DNA of 64,000 nt from Nocardia iowensis (GTDB lineage Bacteria; Actinomycetota; Actinomycetes; Mycobacteriales; Mycobacteriaceae), in NCBI RefSeq assembly GCF_019222765.1, contig NZ_CP078145.1:3410001-3474000 (forward strand), in the 5' to 3' direction. This document shows, in pieces, positions 29,970 through 38,267 of this stretch (the first letter of the stretch is position 1; each line of letters opens with the position of its first letter). Under the pieces are notes generated by a model. It had not been told where the DNA came from. It made no database searches and saw nothing but the letters and a program-made list of their open reading frames with translations. The translations under genes were made by a program, and so were the position numbers.

Positions 29970-30838
29970 AGCCGTTCCTCGTTGCCGGGATGCAGAAGGA
30001 CGATGTCCAGGTCGTGCAGCCGATGCGGGTCGGTGTCGATGGTGATGGTGCTGATTTTCCCGTCGCTGATAGCGAACGTGATGACAGCCTTCGGCCGGCC
30101 GCGATGCCACCAGACGGCTGCGGGAACGCCGTCGACCAGAGCAAGCCGGGCGGCCTGAGCGCGACCGGCGAAGAATGCCGCCACCGCGTGGGCGCCGCGG
30201 ATCTCGAGGGCCACGGCGTCGGGATCGAGCAGCTCGAGCAGGGCGGCAAAGTCCCCGCTTCGAGAGGCAGTAAGAAAGGCCTCGATGATTTCGCGCTTCG
30301 CCGATCGCGCGGCAGCGGAGGCGTCCGCCGCGTTTTGTACTCGGCGCCGCGCCCGGCTGGCGAGTTGCCGGGTTGCGGCGGGGGAGCGGTCGAGGATCGC
30401 ACCGATCTCACCGAATGACACAGCGAAGACGTCGTGCAGGACGAACGCGAGCCGTTCGGCCGGAGTCAGCGAGTCCAGCACCACCATCAACGCGATACCC
30501 ACCGAATCGGCCAGCAGCGCCTCGTCCTCGGGGTCGGCTCGGTCGGCCGGGTGGATGCGCGGGTGCGGTGTGTCCGGCTCGGGCGGTAGCGCCCCGGCCG
30601 AGTCCTCCCGCCGGGCGCGGCGTGCCTCGAGCATGTTCAGGCAGACCCGGGCCACGATCGTGGTCAGCCAGCCGGCCAGATTCTCCACCTGTCCGGTGTC
30701 GGCGCGGCTGACCCGCAGCCACGTTTCCTGCACCGCGTCTTCGGCTTCTCCGGGTGAGCCGAGCATCCGATAGGCCACCGCATGCAAGTGGCCCCGGTGC
30801 TCGGTGAACCGCTCGCTCAGCCAGTCCTGCTCGACCAT
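29966..30838 (-). CDS. ECF41/SigJ-like RNA polymerase sigma factor
   Basis: A 290-residue ECF sigma factor. Region 2 has HLHAVAYRMLGSPGEAEDAV, with QETWLRV just after it, and region 4 has LTPAERLAFVLHDVFAVSF. A C-terminal SnoaL-like domain (about 180-290) ends SDGKISTITIDTDPHRL. This extra domain replaces an anti-sigma factor in the ECF41 group. The usual DGGG element of that domain is not visible; the sequence goes straight from LLDPDAVALEIRG to AHAVAAFF, suggesting a shortened domain. It starts at ATG 30838 with AAGGAA upstream and is followed by the overlapping VOC gene. A matching ECF41 promoter lies upstream on its own strand. Confidence 0.87.
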   Translation of the reverse strand: MVEQDWLSERFTEHRGHLHAVAYRMLGSPGEAEDAVQETWLRVSRADTGQVENLAGWLTTIVARVCLNMLEARRARREDSAGALPPEPDTPHPRIHPADRADPEDEALLADSVGIALMVVLDSLTPAERLAFVLHDVFAVSFGEIGAILDRSPAATRQLASRARRRVQNAADASAAARSAKREIIEAFLTASRSGDFAALLELLDPDAVALEIRGAHAVAAFFAGRAQAARLALVDGVPAAVWWHRGRPKAVITFAISDGKISTITIDTDPHRLHDLDIVLLHPGNEERL

Positions 30839-30839
30839 C

Positions 30840-30866
30840 TGTCACATTCCTTTGTCTCGGCCTGTC
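30840..30866 (+). promoter_or_regulatory. ECF41-type promoter reading towards the VOC gene
   Basis: TGTCACA (30840-30846), 16 bases, then TGTC (30863-30866). The ECF41 consensus is TGTCACA-N16-CGTC. It lies about 100 bases before the + strand VOC gene. Confidence 0.55.
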
Positions 30867-30875
30867 ATACCTATT

Positions 30876-30902
30876 GACCGGCGAACGACCGCTGATGTGA
30901 CA
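30876..30902 (-). promoter_or_regulatory. ECF41-type promoter reading towards the sigma-factor gene
   Basis: On the minus strand TGTCACA (30902-30896), 16 bases, then GGTC (30879-30876), about 38 bases before the sigma start. It indicates autoregulation. It faces the + strand copy, so the two form a divergent promoter pair. Confidence 0.6.
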
Positions 30903-30964
30903 TCCGGGCTCGGTCCGGCCTGCCGGTTCAGGCAGCACATACACCTCGAACAGAAGGAAACCCC

Positions 30965-31378
30965 ATGAAAGCGCATGTGAGCTCGATACTGCTCAGCGTC
31001 CGGGATATGGAGCGGGCCAAGCGGTTCTATACCGACGGTCTGGGCTGGAAGATCAAGAATGATTACGGCGTATCGGTGTTCTTCGAGTCCGACGGCGCCT
31101 CGCCGGTCGGCTTCTACGGCCGTGACGGCCTGGCCGAACAGGTGGGCACGAGCCCGGAGGGCACCGGCTTCAGCGGCCTGGTACTCACCTATGTCGTCCG
31201 CAGCGAGGCGCGGGTCGAGGAGATCATCGCCGAGGCCGAGAAGGCCGGGGCCACAATCCTCAAGCCGCCCGGCGCTTTACCGTGGGGCGGGTACGGCGGC
31301 ACCTTCGCCGATCCGGACGGCTACATCTGGAGCCTCGGCTACAGCGCCAAGGGTGCGGATCAGCCCTACGCGGAGTAG
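30965..31378 (+). CDS. Glyoxalase/VOC-family protein
   Basis: A 137-residue VOC protein: SILLSVRDMERAKRFYTDGL, VSVFFESDGASPVGFYG, EEIIAEAEKAGATIL and GTFADPDGYIWSLGY. The start is ATG 30965 after AGAAGGAA. It is divergent from the ECF41 sigma factor and preceded by an ECF41-type promoter, so it is a probable regulon member. With the second VOC gene it implies a stress or detoxification response. Confidence 0.85.
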   Translation: MKAHVSSILLSVRDMERAKRFYTDGLGWKIKNDYGVSVFFESDGASPVGFYGRDGLAEQVGTSPEGTGFSGLVLTYVVRSEARVEEIIAEAEKAGATILKPPGALPWGGYGGTFADPDGYIWSLGYSAKGADQPYAE

Positions 31379-31444
31379 CCGCCGGAGAAAGCACTCTGGT
31401 GCGCGTGGGCGAGGCGACCATTACGAGCACAACGGGCGCCGGCG

Positions 31445-32047
31445 CTAAGTCGTCGGCGCTCTGCCCGCGTTGTCGTCGAGCGGCATGTCCTCCGCGCACA
31501 TCGGGCAGTCCTCCGGTGCCCAGAGCGCGTTATCAAGGCGGGCAACCGATTCCAAAGACAGTTCTTGCTCCGCCGCGATGGCGACCGCAGACCGGCCGAG
31601 CATCAGGAGCGCTCCGATCGCTACCGGTTCGGCCTGCGCCTCATCCAGACTCGCCAACGTTGCCCGCACGGCCGATCCGGCATTGACCACGTCATCGACC
31701 ACCGCCACGCGACAACCAGTCACCGAAAACCCGGACGGCACGCGGTATTCGGCCGAGTACATGGCATCGGCCCGCGGCGCCACCGTGCGTTCGGTGTAGC
31801 AGAACTCCACATCGAGTTCGACAGCGACCAGCTGCGCCACAAAAGCTCCTCCGCTCAGGGGACCACAGACCATTTCGATGTCGTGTGCGGCGAGACGTTG
31901 CGCCAGCATGGTGACCGCAGGCCGCAGCCGCGACGGCCGACGAAACAGCGAATCGAGGTCGAGCCACAAGTCACCGTGATGCCCGGACTCCAGGCGGAAA
32001 TGGCCGCTACGCATCTCGATCATCGACAGAAGCTCATTCCGCACCAC
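31445..32047 (-). CDS. Orotate phosphoribosyltransferase-like protein
   Basis: A 200-residue type I phosphoribosyltransferase fold. It has SGHFRLESGHHGDLWLDLD (PyrE-like N-terminus), VCGPLSGGAFVAQLVA and the PRPP loop VAVVDDVVNAGSAVRAT. The C-terminal tail APEDCPMCAEDMPLDD holds a CxxC that standard PyrE lacks. There are no pyrimidine genes around it, so it may serve salvage or an accessory pathway rather than de novo synthesis. Confidence 0.8.
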   Translation of the reverse strand: MVRNELLSMIEMRSGHFRLESGHHGDLWLDLDSLFRRPSRLRPAVTMLAQRLAAHDIEMVCGPLSGGAFVAQLVAVELDVEFCYTERTVAPRADAMYSAEYRVPSGFSVTGCRVAVVDDVVNAGSAVRATLASLDEAQAEPVAIGALLMLGRSAVAIAAEQELSLESVARLDNALWAPEDCPMCAEDMPLDDNAGRAPTT

Positions 32048-32182
32048 GGCAGTATCTCAACCAGTTCGGCTCGCCCGGTTCGGTGGAGGGGGTCGATTGA
32101 CCGATCTTGTAGAACCGGCTCAGAATGGATGATCTTCGCCGAAGATGGACGGGATGGATCGGCGCGACCAAGGAGCAGCGCG

Positions 32183-32908
32183 ATGAGGCATGTCGGTATT
32201 TTGGCGCACAGTATCGAAGGCGCGTCGCTCTGCTTGCGGACACTGTCGCAGGAGGGTGCGCGCGATCTCGGAACGCACGAGCACGCCGATGTAACCCTGG
32301 ATTGCATCGCGATGGGCCGCAGCATGCCCGCGTGGGAGGCCGGTGATCACGGCGCGATTCGAAAGACCTTGGCCACCAGCGTCGATCGCCTCGCCAACGC
32401 CGGAGCCGAATTCTTCGTCTGCCCCGACAACACCGCGCATATGGCGCTGGAGTCCGACGGCGAAGACCTGGCTCTGCCGGGTCTGCACATCGCCGAAATC
32501 GTCGCGGAAAAGGCTGCAGCGGAAGGCTATCGGCGGGTCGGTGTGCTGGGTACCAAGTACACGATGACCGGCCCGATCTACCCGCGCGTCTTGGCGGCCA
32601 ACGGAATCGACGTCGAGATCCCGGACTCCGACGAGCGTCGCCTGATCGACGACATCATCTTCACCGAACTGTGTGAAGGAGTGTTCACGGCCGAATCCCG
32701 GCAGCGCTACCTCGATATCATCAACCGGCTGCACGGTCTTGGCTGTGACGCCGTCGCCCTGGTTTGTACCGAGATCCCACTGCTGGTGACGCCGGACGTA
32801 TCCCCTTTGCCCACACTGGATTCCACTCGGCTGCTTGCTGCTGCCGCCCACCAGGTCGCCATCGGGGCCCGTCCGCTTCCGACCTGGTATGGCGGCCCCA
32901 CCGACTGA
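32183..32908 (+). CDS. Aspartate/glutamate racemase-family protein
   Basis: A 241-residue racemase. The two catalytic cysteines of the family are visible as FFVCPDNTAHMA (about residue 79) and VALVCTEIPLLV (about residue 194), with RVGVLGTKYTMTGPIYP between. The start is ATG 32183 after AGGAG. Amino-acid or hydantoin racemisation is the family activity; the substrate is not set by sequence. Confidence 0.85.
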   Translation: MRHVGILAHSIEGASLCLRTLSQEGARDLGTHEHADVTLDCIAMGRSMPAWEAGDHGAIRKTLATSVDRLANAGAEFFVCPDNTAHMALESDGEDLALPGLHIAEIVAEKAAAEGYRRVGVLGTKYTMTGPIYPRVLAANGIDVEIPDSDERRLIDDIIFTELCEGVFTAESRQRYLDIINRLHGLGCDAVALVCTEIPLLVTPDVSPLPTLDSTRLLAAAAHQVAIGARPLPTWYGGPTD

Positions 32909-32995
32909 GGTCGTTGTCCGCCAACGATTTCGCACGCCATAACAGCCGCGGCAGGTCACTCCATGAACCCGCACCAGCCGGTTACCCGCGGCCTT

Positions 32996-33859
32996 TCAGG
33001 ATGTTTCGAGTAGGCGTTTGGGATGCATGCCATCGACTTGACCGATGAAGGGTGGGTGGATGCTGTAGCCGAGCATGCGGCGAATGTCTTCGGAGACGGT
33101 GCGGGCGCAGTCGCGGCTGGTGGACAGGGTGAAGGCTTCCTGGGGTCGCAGCCAGGGTTCGCAGTACTGGCCGGTCACGGCCAGTCGTGGATGTCTGGAG
33201 CGGTTGGCGCCGCCGCCGTGCCAGAGAGTACCGAGGAAGAACACGCACGATCCCGGTGCCATCTCGACGCTGATTATCGAGTCGGCGGCTGTGGGCCGCC
33301 GGTCGGCCCACCGGTGGCTGCCGGGAATGACGACGGTGGCGCCGTTGGTTCGAGTGAACGGGTCGATGGCCCACACGGTGGCCGCTCCGACCGGCGGGCG
33401 GGGCCGGGGCAGCGGGTAGAACGCATCGTCGTGGTGTAGTAGCTGCGCGTTCTCGCCGGGCAGGATGTTGATGACTTGCAGTTGGGACAACAGGTAATTC
33501 GGAAGGAACAGCCTGTCGAGCAGGGCCAGCACCCGTGGATGGTCGACGAGGCGGTCGCAGTCGCGGGTCTTTTCCAGCACGCTGTAGAGGCGTTGGGTGC
33601 GTTGGCCTTCGAAGACGTTGCGGCCGGTGTGTTCGAGCAGTTTCGCGGCGGACTCGCGGATACGCGCGCAGTCCTCGGCGCTGATGAGGTCTTCGAGGAT
33701 GACGTAGCCGTCACGTTCGAGCCCGGCCATATCGGCGTCGACCACCGCCGGATCCACTGTGGCACCGCCACTTTCGGTGGCCTTGTGCCGTCGTGCCAGG
33801 TCGGTGCCCAGGTCCTCGAGTGCAGTGACAGTGCCGACAGCGGCGGGTTCGTGGTTCAT
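32996..33859 (-). CDS. Phytanoyl-CoA dioxygenase (PhyH)-family Fe(II)/2-oxoglutarate oxygenase
   Basis: A 287-residue protein. The metal-binding HxD is in QLLHHDDAFYPLP, the distal His and substrate/2OG region in FFLGTLWHGGGANRSRHPRL, and VIPGSHRW is typical of PhyH proteins. Family members hydroxylate lipids, compatible solutes and natural products. The ATG at 33859 overlaps the stop of the upstream TetR gene (ATGA), so both form one operon. The substrate is unknown. Confidence 0.85.
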   Translation of the reverse strand: MNHEPAAVGTVTALEDLGTDLARRHKATESGGATVDPAVVDADMAGLERDGYVILEDLISAEDCARIRESAAKLLEHTGRNVFEGQRTQRLYSVLEKTRDCDRLVDHPRVLALLDRLFLPNYLLSQLQVINILPGENAQLLHHDDAFYPLPRPRPPVGAATVWAIDPFTRTNGATVVIPGSHRWADRRPTAADSIISVEMAPGSCVFFLGTLWHGGGANRSRHPRLAVTGQYCEPWLRPQEAFTLSTSRDCARTVSEDIRRMLGYSIHPPFIGQVDGMHPKRLLETS

Positions 33860-34464
33860 GGTGTGTGTCCTCTGTTTTCGGTGAGTCCGACTGCTCCGGA
33901 GACGAAGGCCCAGAGCTGGTCGATGACGGACTCCGGACTCGGGCGGGGGGTGCGGGTGAGCGCGACCGACACCACGGCGTTGGTGCCGCCGAGGGTGGCG
34001 GCGGCCAGATACTCCGGATCGCGATCCACGGGGATCTCGCCTTGATGCTGGGCGCGCGCCATATTGCGGGCGCCGAGTTCGATGAGCATGCTCAGCCGCG
34101 CGGTGTGCGCGGCCGCCACCTCACCGTCACCGACCAGACCACCGAGCACGATCGGGGCCAGCGGCTCACCGTAGAGGAAGGTCACCCAGTCCCGAATACG
34201 ATGTTGTTCCCTTGCCGCCCAACTGGATTCGGCGTATTCCCGCAGCGCCGCGGCATCGCAGAGCCGCTCGTAGAACGACTCGAGCACCGCGATCAGCAGT
34301 CCGGTGCGGGTCCCGAAATACCGGTACGGGAGCCCGGCGCTGACACCCGCACGGCGCGCCACCGCCGCAACCTCCAACTCCCCGGTCGCACTCAGCTCGT
34401 CCGCAGCCGCCTGAAGCAGGTTCTGGCGGGCGGCGCTGCCGCGTTTGGTCTCGGTCTTACCCAT
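33856..34464 (-). CDS. TetR-family transcriptional regulator
   Basis: 202 residues. The HTH is ARQNLLQAAADELSATGE followed by EVAAVARRAGVSAGLPYRYF (about 38-57), and the ligand-binding helices after it contain YGEPLAPIVLGGLVGDGEVA. The ATG at 34464 (MGKTETKRG) gives the normal spacing to the HTH; the frame opens further upstream through the operator. It is first in an operon with the PhyH oxygenase and is probably autoregulated. Confidence 0.87.
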   Translation of the reverse strand: MGKTETKRGSAARQNLLQAAADELSATGELEVAAVARRAGVSAGLPYRYFGTRTGLLIAVLESFYERLCDAAALREYAESSWAAREQHRIRDWVTFLYGEPLAPIVLGGLVGDGEVAAAHTARLSMLIELGARNMARAQHQGEIPVDRDPEYLAAATLGGTNAVVSVALTRTPRPSPESVIDQLWAFVSGAVGLTENRGHTP

Positions 34465-34479
34465 GACCGAATGATAAGT

Positions 34480-34492
34480 TGAGTTCAACTCA
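34480..34492. promoter_or_regulatory. TetR operator, TGAGTT-C-AACTCA
   Basis: A perfect 6-1-6 palindrome lies 15 bases upstream of the TetR start, inside the presumed promoter. Its size and place fit autorepression of the tetR-phyH operon. Confidence 0.55.
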
Positions 34493-34499
34493 GATTTCA

Positions 34500-34881
34500 A
34501 TAGTCACGGTCAACCGGGTCCACACTCCGGGGTTATGACTGTGGCGGAGGCTGAACCTATGCCGCGCCAGAACCAGGCACGGTGGAGTCGCAGTACGGCG
34601 GATCTGGAACTCAGCCGAGTTCCGTAGATCACGTCGGCGCCGAGCCGCTTTGGTGATCGGCATGAGCAAATTCCTTGAGCCGCAGTACATCTCGTCGTGC
34701 GGGCGGCGGTCGGCTGCTCCTATCGATTGTTGCGCGCTGAGACATCAGCCGGACAATCGGAGGCGATCGAACATGGTTGGGCGACGGCTGCCGGGGTACG
34801 GCCGTCGAAGGCGGGCCGTCCGATTCGCCGGAGCCCGAATCCGATCGAGCAGTGGATTTCGCAGGGAAAGGATCGAACGCG
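34500..34881. other. Intergenic region with no supported gene
   Basis: About 380 bases upstream of a PPOX gene. No frame shows a convincing product, although the PPOX frame stays open to about 34777 with unconserved sequence. Confidence 0.4.
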
Positions 34882-35397
34882 ATGACAGATACCCTCGTCG
34901 ACCTAACGGTCGACAGCCAGCAGGTCGCGCGCCCGGCTGCCCGCCCGCAGCCCGCGTGGAATGGTGGACGCTCGGACGCCGCGAAGGTCTGGCGTGACGC
35001 CAAAACAGTTCTCGTGACCCGGGTTACCGGTCCGCGCCAGCTGACGACCGTGCCGCGCCTGGTCATCCCGATCGGCGACACTCAGCTCGCCTTCCGCGTG
35101 TCGTCCCAGTCCGCCGAAGCCGAACAGCTGGCGCGCGACGGCCGGGTGCTCGTTCAACCCGGCGACCGGCGAGGCACCCCCGCCCTCGGCTCCCATCAGC
35201 GGCAAGGCCAAGCCCAATTGGTGACTGCGGGCACGCTTCTGCCCTATGTGGAGTCGGAAATCGCCGCCAAGTACCGGTGGCGAATTCCCATGGCGCGGTT
35301 CGCTCATCGCCTCGGTCACGGCGATGCGCCCTACGCCGATGTCGTTGTTCTCGTGACCGTAGCCGAGCCGAGCCCGATCCCCATACTGTCGCGGTGA
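34882..35397 (+). CDS. PPOX-class (F420/FMN split-barrel) family protein
   Basis: A 171-residue protein starting at ATG 34882 after AGGGAAAGGA. The core AKTVLVTRVTGPRQLTTVPR and the later YVESEIAAKYRWRIPMARF resemble split-barrel flavin/F420-binding proteins of the nitroreductase/PPOX superfamily. It stands alone. The match is by general fold pattern, so the function is open. Confidence 0.6.
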   Translation: MTDTLVDLTVDSQQVARPAARPQPAWNGGRSDAAKVWRDAKTVLVTRVTGPRQLTTVPRLVIPIGDTQLAFRVSSQSAEAEQLARDGRVLVQPGDRRGTPALGSHQRQGQAQLVTAGTLLPYVESEIAAKYRWRIPMARFAHRLGHGDAPYADVVVLVTVAEPSPIPILSR

Positions 35398-35622
35398 TAG
35401 CCCGAACTCGCTGCTCGGCTTACCTCGGACTCAACGAGCGCTCAGCCGATAGGGGTCGCCGACTCGATAATGCGGCGCACCCCGCAAAGTGGACCTGAAC
35501 TCGGCATCGGTTGCCGGTGAATTCGGGCGTCACTTGGTGGCGCGAACCATCCGCCATTCGCCCAAGGCCACCGCGACCGCCGCAGGTGACAACGTGGGCC
35601 CGATGCGGGGACGCCGCTGTCT

Positions 35623-36828
35623 ATGCGAAAACCGGTGCCATATTTCCTCGCTGCACGGGCGCTGAGCATCCTCGGCGACCGCGTCACCGACGTGGTGCTG
35701 CCGCTGGCAGTGCTCGCGACCTCCGGGTCCGCGGTCACGGCGGGCGTCGTCGGCGCGGCGGCCCAGCTGCCGCAGGTCCTGGCAGCGCTGCACGTCGGAG
35801 CCTTGGTGGATCGCCGGGAACGCAAGAGCCTGATGGTGACCGTGGACGTCGTCCGGGCAGTCGCGTTCGTCGCGATCGGCGCGGAGGTGGTGCTCGGCGG
35901 GGCTCGGTTGGTGCCGCTGGTGCTGCTCGCGCTGGTAACCGGCGTCGGCGACGCGGTGTTCCATGCGGCGGCGAGCAGTTACCTGCCGAGCCTCGTCGAA
36001 GACCGAGACCTCATGCGCGCCAACGGTTTGGTAGAAGGCTCCGACGCTGCGGCCACGCTGACGGGACCGGCCGCGGGTGGCTGGCTGCTGCAGTCGCTGG
36101 GGCCATTGGTGGCGTTCATGGTCAACGCGGTGAGCTTCGTGGCGTCGGCCATGCTGCTGGCCCGGTTGCCGAAGAACGTTCCAGCAGCCGGGGAATCCGG
36201 CGGCGACGAGTCCGTGCTGGCCGGGCTGCGGCTGGTGCGGCGGGACCGGGCGCAGGCTGTGCTGCTGGCGAGCGCGTGCTACCTGCACCTGCTCGCGGCG
36301 GCGGCGTTCCTGCCGTTGCTGGTACGTGCCAACGAAGAGCTGCGCCTGACGCCGCTCACGACGGGGCTCATCGTGTCGGCGGCGGGTGTCGGCGGCTTCG
36401 TGAGCAGCTTCGTGCTTGCCCGGTTCTGCGACGTCGCCCGCTGGCCGCTCCTATTGGCAGCGGTGCTGTCGGTCAACGGTGGTGCGGTCGGCGTGCTCGC
36501 CCTGTTCGACGCTCCGCTGTGGCTGGCGGCGACGGTGCTGGTGCTCGACGGCGCGTCAGCGCTCGGTTTCATTGTCGTGGCTACGATCCGGCAGCGCATC
36601 ACACCGGATGCTGTGCGCGGCCGAGTGATCGCCGCGAGCACGGCGGCGACGGCCACCGTCCGCATGCTCGCCCTCGCTGGCGCGGGTGCGTTGATAGACC
36701 TGGTCGGCCCGCGTCCGGTACTGCTCGGCCTGGCGGCCCTCGCGCTGCCGTTCGTTCTCCTGCTCGTCCTGCCCGGTTCGGCGGTCCGCCCGGCCGAACC
36801 GGCAGCAGTCGCATCGGAGCTGACGTGA
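35623..36828 (+). CDS. MFS transporter (MFS_3, EntS-like)
   Basis: A 401-residue permease: YFLAARALSILGDRVTDVVL in TM1, HVGALVDRRERKSLMV in the TM2-3 loop, a GPAAGGWLLQSLGP element, and VATIRQRITPDAVRGRVIA before the later helices. This pattern is that of EntS-type exporters of siderophores, macrolides or other small molecules. A short FAD-enzyme fragment overlaps its stop. Confidence 0.83.
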   Translation: MRKPVPYFLAARALSILGDRVTDVVLPLAVLATSGSAVTAGVVGAAAQLPQVLAALHVGALVDRRERKSLMVTVDVVRAVAFVAIGAEVVLGGARLVPLVLLALVTGVGDAVFHAAASSYLPSLVEDRDLMRANGLVEGSDAAATLTGPAAGGWLLQSLGPLVAFMVNAVSFVASAMLLARLPKNVPAAGESGGDESVLAGLRLVRRDRAQAVLLASACYLHLLAAAAFLPLLVRANEELRLTPLTTGLIVSAAGVGGFVSSFVLARFCDVARWPLLLAAVLSVNGGAVGVLALFDAPLWLAATVLVLDGASALGFIVVATIRQRITPDAVRGRVIAASTAATATVRMLALAGAGALIDLVGPRPVLLGLAALALPFVLLLVLPGSAVRPAEPAAVASELT

Positions 36829-36905
36829 CTGATGTCCTACCTACCCACGCCGATGTCGTACTGGTCGGAGGCTATCCGGCTTGTGCGATTGCATTTCCTC
36901 GAAAG
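36825..36905 (+). pseudogene. Remnant of an FAD-dependent monooxygenase N-terminus
   Basis: A GTG overlapping the MFS stop (GTGA) begins THADVVLVGGYPACAIAF, which looks like the first Rossmann strand (DVVLVGGG.AGLA) of a TetX/PHBH-type flavoenzyme. Conserved sequence stops after about 25 codons. The coupling suggests that an ancestral operon partner was lost by deletion. A chance match is possible. Confidence 0.35.
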
Positions 36906-37038
36906 CTCTCCCATGCCGAGCATCCCTGCGCAGCGGGTGGGATACGACCCCTGTCTTGGGGGATTGCGCCATCGGTACTGGTCGTCCGATCATTGGCGGT
37001 AGACCGGATGTCGGTCATTCGATTGGGAGGTTTGGGGG

Positions 37039-37866
37039 ATGGCCAGACCTCGGGTCGTGCAGAAGATGCTGGTGCTTGCCGCGGTCGTGCTGGTGGGGTC
37101 GGCGTGCGGCACCGGGAGCGATGAACGGCCGACGCGGACGCCGCTGCCGAGTGAGACGACGTCGGTACCAGTGGCGGCTGCGACCTCGACGACCACCTCG
37201 CGGCCCACAAGCCCGCCGCCGGGCACTCCACCCGCTGGCAACCAGCCGCCGACCGATCAACCGCCGCCCGCAGATCCGCCGCCGGGCACCGGCACCGCGG
37301 TGGTCCGCACCATCACCCTCTCCGGCGCCCCGGTGCCGAACGTGCCGGTCACTCTGCGCCTGCTGCAGCTGTGTAACCCTGCGACGCACGACATTCCGCC
37401 CAACACCACCGAGGGTCTGCGTCGCGACACGGTCACCGACCAGAACGGATCGGCGACCCTCTCCCTCCCGCTCGGCTGTTACTCCCTCGACACGAACACC
37501 CCGCCGCCCGGTATGACACCCTTCCCGAAAGGAATGCAAAGCCTGTTCCTGCAATACCCCGGCCTGACGGTCGATGGCGAGCTGCGCTTCCAGGAATCCG
37601 GACCGCAACCACCGTGCTCCGCCCAAACGGTCGTGCTCGAACTCGACGACCTCGACGCCCACCTCCTCAGCGCGAACGCCACGGTCAGCGAGTGCGACGG
37701 CCAGTGGGCGTTCGTTGCCTGGGACTCGCCCGGAGACAGCGCGCGCCTCATCCGCCGCGCCGCCACCGGCTGGACCACCTACGTTCGCTTCCCTCACGAC
37801 GTCTGCTGGACCAAGGCCGCCGCCGACGGCGTTCCCGCCCGCATGAAAGAACACTTCACCTGTTGA
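37039..37866 (+). CDS. Lipoprotein with proline-rich linker
   Basis: 275 residues. The lipoprotein signal peptide ends in the lipobox VGSAC (Cys about 23). A Thr/Pro-rich linker (about 25-85, e.g. PPGTPPAGNQPPTDQPPPAD) leads to a C-terminal domain rich in cysteines (LQLCNPAT, LGCYSL, QPPCSAQ, VSECDGQW, HDVCWT). A stretch with GAPVPNVPVTLRLL looks like a carboxypeptidase-regulatory/SpaA-like beta domain. The start is ATG 37039. It would sit on the outer face of the cell membrane; the function is unknown. Confidence 0.75.
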   Translation: MARPRVVQKMLVLAAVVLVGSACGTGSDERPTRTPLPSETTSVPVAAATSTTTSRPTSPPPGTPPAGNQPPTDQPPPADPPPGTGTAVVRTITLSGAPVPNVPVTLRLLQLCNPATHDIPPNTTEGLRRDTVTDQNGSATLSLPLGCYSLDTNTPPPGMTPFPKGMQSLFLQYPGLTVDGELRFQESGPQPPCSAQTVVLELDDLDAHLLSANATVSECDGQWAFVAWDSPGDSARLIRRAATGWTTYVRFPHDVCWTKAAADGVPARMKEHFTC

Positions 37867-38267
37867 CCGAATCTGCTGACCCGCACGGCAACCAGGGCAC
37901 AGATCACGCGCAGCCGCAGCGCTGAACGTACCGACGTCGCGCTCAGCCAGCTCATCGAGGATCAGCGCATCGAAGGTGTCGACTCCGGAAGCGCCACTGT
38001 CACAGGAACTGCTCGACACCATCCACCGGCAAGGCAAGCTTCGCGTCGGTCAAGTGCGCGAACTGCTCGCCCGGTACCTGCGCGGAGACCGGTAGACGCA
38101 GCCGGACATCACATAATCGGCAGATCCGGGCATTCGCGGGATCAACTGCTGGCTGATGTTTGCGCCTGATCGAACACGCGCCATTCCGGCATCACCGGAC
38201 GTAGCTACGCAGCTGCATCGCCCGTAACAGCGCTGCGCGGTTGCGATCAGGTTGGGTGCCGTCGCGG
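37867..38267. other. Intergenic region with a small orphan reading frame
   Basis: About 400 bases. A 39-codon frame, GTG 37976 to TAG 38095, reads ELLDTIHRQGKLRVGQVREL near its middle, which has amphipathic-helix character like the tail of a larger DNA-binding protein. With no family match it could be a gene remnant. Nothing else was found. Confidence 0.25.

Noticed and set aside
35511..37124. 537-codon + frame covering the MFS gene
   Set aside because: Composition is that of a shifted frame of the MFS gene; only the short piece after 36825 looks meaningful and is listed as a remnant.
37976..38095. 39-codon frame as a real gene
   Set aside because: No good ribosome binding site and no family; mentioned only in the region note.
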